From NCBI GenBank assembly GCA_947259415.1, contig CAMYMI010000015.1, forward strand, positions 1 through 57,808: a stretch of DNA of 57,808 nt. The letters run 5' to 3'. Below, one piece after another: positions 34,365 to 42,874 of the stretch. Origin of the DNA: an uncultured Ectothiorhodospiraceae bacterium (lineage in GTDB: Bacteria; Pseudomonadota; Gammaproteobacteria; UBA9214). Both the position numbers and the translations under genes were made by a program. The notes beneath the pieces were generated by a model. It was not told where the DNA came from. It saw only the letters and a list, made by a program, of their open reading frames with translations, and did not search any database. Numbering within the stretch: the first letter of the stretch is position 1; each line of letters opens with the position of its first letter.

Positions 34365-35243
34365 TCAGCTACTGGTGCGGTTTTGCAGGATGTTTTCAAT
34401 GATCGGTGCCAGGATAATCTCCATGGCAAAGCCCATCTTGCCCCCCGGGACCACGATGCTGTTGCGCCGTGACATGAAGGAGTCCGATAGCATGTTAAGC
34501 AGATACGGGAAGTCGACATCGAACTTCTCCGGATCGCGGAAGCGAATCACCACGTAACTCTCGTCCGGTGTGGGGATATCCCTGGCAATGAACGGGTTGG
34601 AGGTGTCGACTGTCGGTACCCGCTGGAAATTGATATCCGTACGCGAGAACTGCGGTGTAATGTAGTGGATATAGTCATACATGCGCCGCAGGATGGTGTC
34701 GGTGACGGCCTCGGCCGAATAACCACGTTGTTCGGTGTCGCGATGAATTTTCTGGATCCACTCGAGATTGACTATCGGCACCACGCCGATCAGCAGGTCG
34801 ACATACTGGGCGACGTTTGCCTCTTCGGTGACTATGCCGCCATGCAGGCCTTCATAGAACAGCAAATCGGTGCCGGCCGCGATATTTTCCCACGGTGTGA
34901 ACTCGCCCGGGTTCTGTCCAAAAGGCTCGGCCTCTTCCTTGCTGTGCAGATAGTAGCGGCGTTCGCAGGTACCGGTTTCTCCATAGGACTTGAAGGTCTC
35001 TTCCAGCTTGTCAAAGATGTTTGACTCGGGACCAAAATGGCTGAAATGTGTGTCCCCGCTTTCCTCGGCCTCTTGCATGGCTACTTTCATGGAGGCCCTG
35101 TCAAAGCGGTGGTAGCTGTCGCCTTCGATTATGACCGGGTTGACCCCCTCGCGCAGGAAGATGTGCTCGAATGCCACCTTGACCGTGGTCGTGCCTGCAC
35201 CGGAAGAGCCGGTGACAACGATAATGGGATGTTTTCTGGACAT
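34365..35243 (-). CDS. prkB: Phosphoribulokinase (class I, proteobacterial)
   Basis: Phosphorylates ribulose 5-phosphate to ribulose 1,5-bisphosphate, the CO2 acceptor of the Calvin cycle. The 292-residue length fits the bacterial octameric class. Motifs: P-loop 'VTGSSGAGTTTV', the 'IIEGDSYHRFDR' with the catalytic Asp, 'HFSHFGPESNIFDKLEE', and 'DLLFYEGLHGG'. It lacks the redox cysteine pair of the plant type. Rubisco is not in the window. Ribosome site AGGAG. Also known as cbbP. Confidence 0.96.
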   Translation of the reverse strand: MSRKHPIIVVTGSSGAGTTTVKVAFEHIFLREGVNPVIIEGDSYHRFDRASMKVAMQEAEESGDTHFSHFGPESNIFDKLEETFKSYGETGTCERRYYLHSKEEAEPFGQNPGEFTPWENIAAGTDLLFYEGLHGGIVTEEANVAQYVDLLIGVVPIVNLEWIQKIHRDTEQRGYSAEAVTDTILRRMYDYIHYITPQFSRTDINFQRVPTVDTSNPFIARDIPTPDESYVVIRFRDPEKFDVDFPYLLNMLSDSFMSRRNSIVVPGGKMGFAMEIILAPIIENILQNRTSS

Positions 35244-35667
35244 GAGAGGCTCCTGAGTCCTTGTTAATTTAGCTTAGTATGGTGCAATCCAGCTTGCAGG
35301 CACGTTCCCGGTGTATATTTGTCAGGGTAGCCTGTTGTTGCCGTTTCTCGGCGCAGCTGTCAAATCAAGGCCGCGTATTGAAGCATTATTGCACCGGCTG
35401 GCTCAAGTTCGATTGCCGGATGAGTCCGGTGCCTAGCTTAGCAGTTGGATAAATATTAATAAGATAATGTTAATATACCATTTTCACTGGCGATGGTCTT
35501 TTTATCTAAACTGAAGGTTCATTCTGCGGGTTTGTGGCCAGTTTCCGTGCCTTCGTTGCGCAAGCATTCGGCTGCGGGTGATTCAGTCGGACTGGAAATA
35601 AGAATATAATTATGGGTTTCGGCCAGGCCGCATTCATGGCAGGGCCCTCGGCACCCTGGACAACACT
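35244..35667. other. 424-base region between divergent prk and sulP genes
   Basis: No coding frame is convincing. It must hold both promoters. An octamer TAGCTTAG occurs twice here (near 35269 and 35434) and once more before the small gene at 34145, but it is not palindromic enough to call an operator. An AT-rich block lies at 35450-35510. CbbR-type sites could be present but I cannot single one out. Confidence 0.45.
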
Positions 35668-37434
35668 ATGATTGACAAAGAAAAATGTGAAAGCATAAAA
35701 AGCCGGTTTTTACCTTTCCTGTGCTGGATCGGTGAACTCAAGAAACGCCAGACCCTGCAGGCCGACCTGATCGCAGGTATCACCGTCGCCCTGGTGCTGG
35801 TACCCCAGTCGATGGCCTATGCGCAGCTGGCGGGCCTGCCGCCCTATTACGGGCTCTACGCCTCGTTCCTGCCGGGGATCATCGCCGCCCTGTTCGGATC
35901 ATCACGCCAGCTGGCCACCGGGCCCGTGGCGGTCGTGTCCCTGATGACGGCATCGGCACTGGAACCGATTGCCGGTGGCAGCCCGGAACTGTATCTGGCC
36001 TATGCCATCATGCTGGCCCTGATGGTGGGTGTCTTTCAGCTGGCCCTGGGCCTGTTGCGCCTGGGCGTGCTGGTCAACTTCCTGTCTCACCCGGTGGTGA
36101 TCGGGTTTACCAATGCCGCGGCCATCATCATCGGCACCTCGCAGCTCGGCAAGCTGTTCGGCGTGACCGTTGAAAAGGCAGACCATACCTATATAACGGT
36201 GTTCAACACCGTGGTCGAGGCGTTTCACAACACCCACATGCAAACCATGCTGATGGCCATACTGTCGCTGGGCATCATGATCGCCATGAAGCGGTTTCTG
36301 CCCAGGGTTCCGAATGTACTCACTGCGGTGGTGATAACGACACTGATTTCCTGGCAGGTTGGTTTTGAGCAGATGGGCGGCAAGGTCGTTGGGAGCATCC
36401 CCGAGGGACTGCCCCCGCTGGCCCTGCCGACGCTTGACCTGCACACCATGGTGCAGCTGATCAGCGTCACGGTGGCGATCGGCATCATCGGTTTCATGGA
36501 GGCGATATCGATCGCCAAGGCCATGGCGGCACGCACCCGCCAGCGGCTGGATGCCAACCAGGAACTGGTGGGCCAGGGCCTGGGCAACATCGTATCCAGT
36601 TTCTCCCAGGGCTATGCCGTATCCGGCTCCTTCTCGCGCTCGGCCGTCAACATCGGCGCCGGCGCGGTCACCGGCTTCTCGGCGGTGGTTACCGGCCTGG
36701 TCGTGGGCATCACGCTGCTGTTCCTGACTCCCTTGCTGTACCACCTTCCTCAGGCGACCCTGGCCGCGGTGATCATCATGGCGGTCATCAACCTGGTAAA
36801 GATTGATCCCATCAAGTACGCCTGGAAGGTACAGCGCCATGACGGCGTGGTGTCGATCATCACCTTCGTGTTGACCCTGGTCTGGGCGCCGCACCTCGAT
36901 AAGGGCATTATCGTGGGTGTGCTGCTTTCGCTGATGCTGGTCCTGTACCGTACTATGAAACCGCGGGTGGCCGCCCTGTCGCGTGCACCCGACGGTACGC
37001 TCCGCGATGCCGAGATCAACAAGCTGGAGACCTGCCGTAATATCGCGGTGATCCGTTTTGACGGCTCCCTGTATTTCGCCAATACCGGTTATTTCGAGGA
37101 TAAGGTGCTGGAGCGCGTCGCACTCAAGCCGGACCTGAAATACGTGATCATCGACGCCGAGGGTATCAATGAGATCGACGCCACCGGCGAGGAAATGCTG
37201 CATCACCTTTGGGAACAACTCAAGGAAGCGGGTGTGGACCTCTTGGTTGCGCGTGCCAAGAAACAGGTCTGGGACGTGTTCCGCCGTACCGGCCTGATCG
37301 AAAAGGTCGGCGCAGACCATTTCTTCGCGCTGCGCACCCATGCCTTCAACTATGCCTGGGACAAGCTCGGTGACAACCATGCCGACACCTGCCCGCTGAA
37401 GATGCAGACGTCGGCAGAAACGGCCCGCGCCTGA
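35668..37434 (+). CDS. SulP family anion (sulfate) permease
   Basis: 588 residues. The N-terminal ~420 form the membrane domain with the SulP signature 'LVPQSMAYAQLAGLPPYYGLYASFLPGIIAALFGSSRQLATGPVAV'-type region (given in parts: 'VPQSMAYAQLAGL', 'GPVAVVSLM'). The C-terminal part (about 440-560) is a STAS domain with 'IDAEGINEIDATGEEML', including the regulatory Asp-Ala-Thr-Gly loop. Substrate could be sulfate, bicarbonate or other anions. In a sulfur oxidiser, export of sulfate or uptake of bicarbonate for the nearby phosphoribulokinase are both plausible. Confidence 0.93.
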   Translation: MIDKEKCESIKSRFLPFLCWIGELKKRQTLQADLIAGITVALVLVPQSMAYAQLAGLPPYYGLYASFLPGIIAALFGSSRQLATGPVAVVSLMTASALEPIAGGSPELYLAYAIMLALMVGVFQLALGLLRLGVLVNFLSHPVVIGFTNAAAIIIGTSQLGKLFGVTVEKADHTYITVFNTVVEAFHNTHMQTMLMAILSLGIMIAMKRFLPRVPNVLTAVVITTLISWQVGFEQMGGKVVGSIPEGLPPLALPTLDLHTMVQLISVTVAIGIIGFMEAISIAKAMAARTRQRLDANQELVGQGLGNIVSSFSQGYAVSGSFSRSAVNIGAGAVTGFSAVVTGLVVGITLLFLTPLLYHLPQATLAAVIIMAVINLVKIDPIKYAWKVQRHDGVVSIITFVLTLVWAPHLDKGIIVGVLLSLMLVLYRTMKPRVAALSRAPDGTLRDAEINKLETCRNIAVIRFDGSLYFANTGYFEDKVLERVALKPDLKYVIIDAEGINEIDATGEEMLHHLWEQLKEAGVDLLVARAKKQVWDVFRRTGLIEKVGADHFFALRTHAFNYAWDKLGDNHADTCPLKMQTSAETARA

Positions 37435-37595
37435 GAGGACCCCGTTTGCATCACCCTACAGCCGGTGTTGCAGTCTCGTTTATTCAGTCATAGGCGCAAT
37501 CGCCGGTTTTATGCTTGCCATGATACTGTCAGCGTGCGTGCTGTGTCAGGAATTAGATTGGTAATATCAGTTAAGCAACTTCGGGAGAGATAATT

Positions 37596-37817
37596 GTGTC
37601 TATTGAACGTACCCTGTTTGCCTTTGGTGGCACCATGGTCATGCTGACTGCACTGCTGGCCCTGTTTCACAGTTCCCTGTGGACCTGGGTAACCCTGTTC
37701 ATTGGGTTTAACTGTCTCCAGAGTTCGTTCACCGGTTTCTGTCCCCCCTCCTGGGTGATGAAGAAATTCGGCCTGAAGACAGAGGCGGAACTGGCGCTGG
37801 AGTCGGCCGGCAACTAA
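37596..37817 (+). CDS. DUF2892 small membrane protein
   Basis: 73 residues from a GTG with GGGAGAG eight bases upstream. Two hydrophobic helices (about 10-25 and 28-45) with 'FIGFNCLQSSFTGFCPPSWVMKKFGL' match the DUF2892 family (YgaP-type transmembrane part), which is often fused to or beside rhodanese sulfurtransferases. No rhodanese is present here. The conserved Cys residues (in NCLQSS and FCPP) may take part in sulfur chemistry at the membrane, but this is inference. Confidence 0.88.
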   Translation: MSIERTLFAFGGTMVMLTALLALFHSSLWTWVTLFIGFNCLQSSFTGFCPPSWVMKKFGLKTEAELALESAGN

Positions 37818-38536
37818 TCAGGAACAGGTTCGCTGCCGGGGACACACGCGGCGGTCTTTTCGAACAGCAGGTCCCACACCCCGTGGCCCAGCTGCTGGCC
37901 GCGTTGCTCGAATCGGGTCACCGGCCGGTAGCCGGGGCGCGGTGAATAGTGTCCCTGACCGGCACAATTTCGGAACCCCTCCGCCTTCCCCATGACCGCG
38001 AGCATATGTTCGGCATAATTCTCCCAGTCGGTGGCCAGGTGCAGGATGCCGCCAGGCTTCAGCTTGCGTGCCAGCAGATCAATAAACCCGGGCTGGACGA
38101 TGCGGCGCTTGTGGTGACGCTTCTTGGGCCAGGGGTCGGGGAAGAGCAACAGCACACGGTCAAGCGAACTGTCCGGCAGGGAGTCCCTCAGAACCTGCAC
38201 GGCGTCGGCACAAATGATGCGGACGTTTTTCAGTCCGCGTCGTTCCAGTTCCAGCAGCAGGTGACCGACCCCTGGTCGGTGCACCTCGATGCCGATGAAA
38301 TCGGTGTCCGGTTCCTGTTCCGCCATGGTTGCCAGGGAAGCGCCATTGCCGAAACCGATCTCCAGTGTATGCGCTGCCTGACGGCCGAATAGCCGATCGA
38401 GATCCAGGCGCTGGCCGGCCTCAAGCCCGTAGCGTGGCCATAGTTCATCCAGCGCCCGCTGCTGCGAACGGGTGATGCGTCCCTCTCGCCGGACGAAGGA
38501 ACGGATCTCCCTGTTATGTGGCTGGCGGGTGTTCAA
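37814..38536 (-). CDS. trmB: tRNA (guanine-N7-)-methyltransferase
   Basis: Methylates G46 of tRNAs with SAM. 240 residues with the family motifs 'LEIGFGNGASLATMAEQEPDTDFIGIEVH', 'FPDPWPKKRHHKRRIVQ' and a C-terminal 'PGYRPVTRFEQRGQQLGHGVWDLLFEK'. Complete. It overlaps the end of the convergent DUF2892 gene by 4 bases. Confidence 0.97.
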   Translation of the reverse strand: MNTRQPHNREIRSFVRREGRITRSQQRALDELWPRYGLEAGQRLDLDRLFGRQAAHTLEIGFGNGASLATMAEQEPDTDFIGIEVHRPGVGHLLLELERRGLKNVRIICADAVQVLRDSLPDSSLDRVLLLFPDPWPKKRHHKRRIVQPGFIDLLARKLKPGGILHLATDWENYAEHMLAVMGKAEGFRNCAGQGHYSPRPGYRPVTRFEQRGQQLGHGVWDLLFEKTAACVPGSEPVPD

Positions 38537-38752
38537 GCGTGGGCTGTTGGCAAGTGAGAAGTAAACAGTGAATCGCGAAACGTGAAGCGTAAAACGCGAA
38601 TTGTAGGAGCGCCTCGTTTATGCCCGGCGCTTAATCGGGTGCAGACGCGATTGTGCAGGGTATGCCATCTGCACCAGGAAATAGCCATGGAATCCATGGG
38701 AAAGACGATTACAGGCGGCTGCAACCGTGAATAGATTCGCAGCTGTCCTGAA
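38537..38752. other. Intergenic region with short simple repeats
   Basis: Between trmB and thiG. The first 70 bases carry imperfect short repeats of the type 'GTGAA(G/A)CG(T/C)GAA' (about 38560-38600). The rest shows nothing. Confidence 0.4.
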
Positions 38753-39565
38753 TCAGAAAAAGGTACCGTCGATGGGAGAGGAAGCGCTGGCATAGCGCTT
38801 GCGCGGGATGCGCCCGGCCCTGAAGGCATCGCGCCCGGCCTCGATGGCCTTTTTCATGGCCGATGCCATCAGCAGCGGATCCCGGGCACCGGCAATGGCG
38901 GTATTCATCAGCACACCGTCGCAGCCGAGTTCCATGGCAATGGCGGCATCCGAGGCAGTGCCCACACCGGCGTCGACCAGGATGGGGACGCTGGCATTTT
39001 CGACGATGGTCAGGATGTTGTAGGGATTGCGGATACCCAGCCCGGAACCGATAGGGGCCGCCAGCGGCATCACCGCGACGCAGCCCATGTCCTCGAAATG
39101 CTTCGCAATAATGGGGTCGTCATTGGTGTAGACCATGATCTTGAAACCGTCCTTGACCAGGGTCTCGGTGGCCTTAATGGTCTGCACGATATCCGGGAAC
39201 AGTGTGGTCTCATCGCCCAGCACTTCCAGCTTGACCAGGTCATGGCCATCGAGCAGTTCCCGTGCCAGGCGACAGGTGCGCACCGCGTCCTCGGCCGTGT
39301 AGCAACCGGCTGTATTGGGCAGCAGGGTGTAGTGGTCCGGTGAGATGACATCCAGCAGGTTGGGTTCATCCGGGTTCTGGCCGATATTGGTACGCCGGAT
39401 GGCGACGGTGACGATTTCCGCGCCGCTGGCTTCAGTGGCCGCCCGGGTTTCTTCCAGATCCCGATATTTGCCGGTACCCACCAGCAAGCGGGAGTGGTAT
39501 TCAGTGCCGGCGATGACCAAGGGATCCGTGGATGGACGCTGCTGTGAGTGCATGACTGTGGACAT
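38753..39565 (-). CDS. thiG: Thiazole synthase
   Basis: Forms the thiazole phosphate of thiamine from deoxyxylulose 5-phosphate, dehydroglycine and the ThiS thiocarboxylate. 270 residues. The Schiff-base Lys lies in '[11 protein letters not shown]' (Lys112). Phosphate-binding loops are '[30 protein letters not shown]'. TIM-barrel length is normal. thiS lies just upstream on the same strand, forming a thiS-thiG unit. Confidence 0.97.
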   Translation of the reverse strand: MSTVMHSQQRPSTDPLVIAGTEYHSRLLVGTGKYRDLEETRAATEASGAEIVTVAIRRTNIGQNPDEPNLLDVISPDHYTLLPNTAGCYTAEDAVRTCRLARELLDGHDLVKLEVLGDETTLFPDIVQTIKATETLVKDGFKIMVYTNDDPIIAKHFEDMGCVAVMPLAAPIGSGLGIRNPYNILTIVENASVPILVDAGVGTASDAAIAMELGCDGVLMNTAIAGARDPLLMASAMKKAIEAGRDAFRAGRIPRKRYASASSPIDGTFF

Positions 39566-39616
39566 AACTATTTGACTCGTCGATACTTCATGAACAATGA
39601 GTGCGACAGTGGCTGA

Positions 39617-39817
39617 TCAGCCACCCCCGATGGCCTGTACGATCTCGACCTTGTCATCTGGCTTGATATGATGCGTTTCAAAGGTGCTGCGCGGCACGAT
39701 CTGCTGGTTGACCTCCAGTGCCAGGCGCGTGTTGGTCAGACCCAGCTCGAAGATCAGGCCGCCAGCGGTCAGATTGTCCGGCACCTCCCTGGAGGAACCG
39801 TTCAGTATGATATTCAT
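39617..39817 (-). CDS. thiS: Sulfur carrier protein ThiS
   Basis: 66-residue ubiquitin-like carrier whose C-terminal Gly-Gly is adenylated and thiocarboxylated to give sulfur for the thiazole ring. The start at 39817 (MNIILNG) gives the standard length. A longer open frame upstream to 40015 is not part of the family. It ends in 'AIGGG', with one Gly more than the usual GG. Directly upstream of thiG. Confidence 0.95.
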   Translation of the reverse strand: MNIILNGSSREVPDNLTAGGLIFELGLTNTRLALEVNQQIVPRSTFETHHIKPDDKVEIVQAIGGG

Positions 39818-39907
39818 GATAGTTAACCCGGGGGACGTTATTGCTTCCGGTAGACATTCTACCGTAATTGGATTGTGAAAAATTATACCCAGCAGAAAGA
39901 AGGGCTT

Positions 39908-41740
39908 ATGGGCCGATGGAGCGAGGATATCGTTTCGGCAGAGATTGCCGGTACGCTGGACGGGCTGCTGTACCAGCGGGTCAGGCGGACACCCGAGGCA
40001 CTGGCCTACCGTCACTTTGACGCAGCCAGCAAGCAGTGGCGGGATACCTCATGGCGGGAGGTTGGCAATGCCGTGGCGCGCTGGTGTGCCGCAATCGTGG
40101 CCGAGGGGTTGCAGCCCGGTGAACGGGTGGCCGTGCACCTGCGCAACAGCAGGGAATGGGTGTTCTTTGATCAGGCAGCCCTGGCCTGTGGACTGGTGGT
40201 GGTACCGCTGTATACCGATGATCGGCCTGACAATATCGCCTATATTCTCAAGGATGCCGCGGTCCGGGTATTGCTGGTGCAGGACGCGGGGAACTGGAGG
40301 CGGCTGGCGCCGGCGCTCGGGCAGCATGACGAGTTGCAGCGGGTACTGATCCTGAACCGTCCGGAGGTAACACCGCCAGAAGTGGCCGCTGACGAGCGCG
40401 TCCGCTTCGTGACCGACTGGCTGCCGCAACAGGCGGATACCCTGAGGCCACGCAAGGGTGATCCGCAGGCATTGGCCTCGATTGTATACACCTCGGGGAC
40501 CACCGGGCGTCCCAAGGGCGTCATGCTCACGCATCACAACATGCTGTCGATCGCGCATTCCGCCCTGACCATGATCGATTGCTACCAGGAAGACCTGTTC
40601 CTGTCCTTTTTGCCCTTGTCGCATACGCTGGAACGTACCGCCGGCTACTATCTGCCGATGATGGCCGGCGCCACGGTGGCCTACGCGCGATCCATTCCGC
40701 AACTGGCCGAGGACCTGCAGCAGATCAGGCCGACGGTGATGATTGCCGTGCCGCGCATCTTCGAGCGTGTCTTCGGGCGTATCCAGGGACAGATGGCCAG
40801 GAAATCCGCTCTGGCCCGTGCCCTGTTCCGTTATACCACGGAGGTCGGCTGGCACCGCTTCGAACGTCAACAGCACCGCGTGGGTTGGCGGCCGAAGCTG
40901 CTGGTCTGGCCGGTGCTGCGTCGGCTGGTAGCCGGCAAGGTCACGGAAAAACTCGGTGGACGCCTGCGCCTGGCTGTGAGCGGCGGGGCGGCCCTGTCTC
41001 TGCCGGTGGCCAGGACATTCATCGGGCTGGGCGTGCCGATCCTGCAGGGCTATGGCCTGACTGAGACCAGTCCCGTCATCAGTGTGAATGTACCCGATGA
41101 CAACAGTCCAGATAGTGTCGGTGTGCCACTGAACGGTGTCGAGGTGCGCATTGGCGAGAATGACGAGCTGCTGGTGAAGACACCGGGCATGATGCAGGGT
41201 TACTGGAACAATCACGCGGCCACCGCGGAGGTGATCGATCCGGAGGGCTGGTTGCACACCGGTGACCAGGGGCGCATCGAAAACGGGCATATCTATATAA
41301 CAGGGCGCATCAAGGACATCCTGGTGCTGTCCAACGGTGAAAAGATCCCGCCCATGGACATGGAACTGGCCATCTGTCTTGATCCGCTTATCGACCAGGC
41401 GCTGATCATTGGGGAAGGCAGGCCCTACCTGACAGCTATCGTGGTGCTCAACCCGGAAGGCTGGCTTGGCCTGGCGCATCATTACGGCCTGGATCCCTAT
41501 GATGATGCCAGCCTCTCAAATGACAAGCTGCGCAGTCACCTGCAGAAGGCCATCAAGGAGCAGCTCAAGGATTTTCCTATTTATGCGAAGGTGCGGCGGG
41601 TAATCGTGCTGCGCGAACCCTGGACCGTGGATAACGGGCTGTTGACCCCGACGCTCAAGGTGAAGCGGTCGCAGGTGCTGGAACAGTTCGAGCAGGAGAT
41701 CGAGGCGCTGTATGCGTCCGGGCCGGTAGGGCGCGGCTGA
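39908..41740 (+). CDS. AMP-dependent long-chain acyl-CoA synthetase
   Basis: Activates fatty acids to acyl-CoA via acyl-AMP. From the ATG at 39908 (ribosome site AAGAAGGG) it has 610 residues. Signatures: P-loop 'YTSGTTGRPKGVMLTHHN', 'GYGLTETSPVISVN', 'GWLHTGDQGRIENGHIYITGRIKDILVLSNGEKIPP'. It belongs to the long-chain FAA1-like group. Divergent from thiS. No other fatty-acid genes are adjacent. Confidence 0.94.
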   Translation: MGRWSEDIVSAEIAGTLDGLLYQRVRRTPEALAYRHFDAASKQWRDTSWREVGNAVARWCAAIVAEGLQPGERVAVHLRNSREWVFFDQAALACGLVVVPLYTDDRPDNIAYILKDAAVRVLLVQDAGNWRRLAPALGQHDELQRVLILNRPEVTPPEVAADERVRFVTDWLPQQADTLRPRKGDPQALASIVYTSGTTGRPKGVMLTHHNMLSIAHSALTMIDCYQEDLFLSFLPLSHTLERTAGYYLPMMAGATVAYARSIPQLAEDLQQIRPTVMIAVPRIFERVFGRIQGQMARKSALARALFRYTTEVGWHRFERQQHRVGWRPKLLVWPVLRRLVAGKVTEKLGGRLRLAVSGGAALSLPVARTFIGLGVPILQGYGLTETSPVISVNVPDDNSPDSVGVPLNGVEVRIGENDELLVKTPGMMQGYWNNHAATAEVIDPEGWLHTGDQGRIENGHIYITGRIKDILVLSNGEKIPPMDMELAICLDPLIDQALIIGEGRPYLTAIVVLNPEGWLGLAHHYGLDPYDDASLSNDKLRSHLQKAIKEQLKDFPIYAKVRRVIVLREPWTVDNGLLTPTLKVKRSQVLEQFEQEIEALYASGPVGRG

Positions 41741-41771
41741 CGGGAGCGCCTGCCTGCGTGGTGCGGGAGGG

Positions 41772-41969
41772 TCAGGCGGGGGAGGCGATGCCGTCTACAC
41801 CATCAACTCCATCCCCGGAGTCCCGAATGTGGGTGGCTGCACTGATGTTGTACCATTCCCTGCTGGCGGTGTGCGCCGCTTCGGCGCTGGAGAATGTCCA
41901 GATAACCTTGCCGGTTTCGGTGATGAGCGTGGCAGTTTTGTTTGGCCATTCCTTTATAAACACTCTCAT
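41772..41969 (-). CDS. Small protein of unknown function
   Basis: 65 residues from the ATG at 41969, with a weak purine stretch upstream. The N-terminal 45 residues ('FIKEWPNKTATLITETGKVIWTFSSAEAAHTASREWYN') look like a compact beta-beta-alpha protein. The tail is acidic and Gly-rich. A competing 90-residue frame on the other strand has a less protein-like composition. Moderately sure. Confidence 0.5.
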   Translation of the reverse strand: MRVFIKEWPNKTATLITETGKVIWTFSSAEAAHTASREWYNISAATHIRDSGDGVDGVDGIASPA

Positions 41970-42085
41970 GGTCAAGTCTCTGTTCGAAAGATGGTTGTCT
42001 CGCGAAAGTAGACTGATGGAAAATTTTTAAGAAAATATTACCGTCAGGTTAAAGTTTGATTACATACATCGCAGAGACCGTGAGC

Positions 42086-42571
42086 CTACCAACTCATGTA
42101 GGCAAAGCCCTTTTCCTGCAGCTGCATGATATCGTCGACACCGATCGGCACCACCTTCGCGAAATCGAGCAGGTCCTCTTCTTTCCAGTTGAGTGACTTC
42201 ATGGTGTTGCCGCAGGCATGGAAGGCCACGCCGTAGTCCGCCTGTGAGCCCGCGCGCTGTTGCAGTTCCGGCGGGATCGGGCGCTTGGGATTCTTGCCGA
42301 GCAGGTGCAGACCCGGTCCGAAGGCGGCAACCACGATCTCGACGTCATCACCGTATTTGCGCAGCAGTTCGCCGACCGAGAACAGGATATGCCCCAGGTA
42401 GTCCGGGTCGGCCTTGTTGCACTGGTAGACGATATGGTGTTTCGAATCATCCTCGAAATGTGTCTCGGTATGGTGTGCCTGTGCCTGGCGTATGGCGAAC
42501 AGGCCACCCAGCAAACCGACCGACTTAAGAATGGTACGGCGTGGCTGGTTGAAAATTCCGCGTTTGCCCAT
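42086..42571 (-). CDS. Tat-exported DsrE-like protein
   Basis: 161 residues from the ATG at 42571, six bases after AAGGGG. The signal 'QPRRTILKSVGLLGGLFAI...QAQA' has a near-consensus twin-arginine motif (RRTILK), so the protein is probably exported folded. The mature part is DsrE/DsrF-like: 'HHIVYQCNKADPDYLGHILFSVGELLRKYGDDVEIVVAAFGPGL' with the conserved Cys in 'FHACGNTMKSL', and the C-terminal 'IMQLQEKGFAYMSW'. Probably a periplasmic sulfur carrier. Compare the membrane-anchored relative at 31678. Confidence 0.86.
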   Translation of the reverse strand: MGKRGIFNQPRRTILKSVGLLGGLFAIRQAQAHHTETHFEDDSKHHIVYQCNKADPDYLGHILFSVGELLRKYGDDVEIVVAAFGPGLHLLGKNPKRPIPPELQQRAGSQADYGVAFHACGNTMKSLNWKEEDLLDFAKVVPIGVDDIMQLQEKGFAYMSW

Positions 42572-42874
42572 GATCATCCCCTTGTATGTCTTGTCTTTGT
42601 ATGACTTCTACCTGACTATCATTATTTCATTTGAGTCGTATCTATCCGGTTTGGTTCCTGTGGTTAGCATTTCGGATGCTGTAATGTACTGATTCACGGT
42701 ACGGAGCAGTATTCACATGGATCTTTGAAACAAGTTTTTCTAATTTATCCCTCGCACCCATAAAACCAGCTGCTGCTTATCATAACAGCATGTTAGCCAT
42801 TAGCTGCCAGCCCATAGCAACTGGGGCATCTAAGGTGTCACCACAATGCATGGACGGTTTGCAGATACCCGGTT

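Noticed and set aside
35902-37380. 492-codon open frame opposite the SulP gene
   Set aside because: It is antisense to a clear SulP permease, very rich in His/Gln/Asp as expected for the shadow of a hydrophobic gene, and has no ribosome site.
39566-39907. Thiamine (THI box) riboswitch before thiS-thiG
   Set aside because: The space between thiS and the divergent ligase gene is only about 90 bases and lacks the conserved CTGAGA and ACCTGA parts.
40049-41482. 477-codon open frame opposite the acyl-CoA ligase
   Set aside because: Antisense to a conserved AMP-binding enzyme; composition typical of a shadow frame.
41758-42030. 90-codon plus-strand frame with a hydrophobic part
   Set aside because: The minus-strand frame at the same place has a more protein-like sequence; the plus frame starts without a ribosome site and is low-complexity at its N-terminus.
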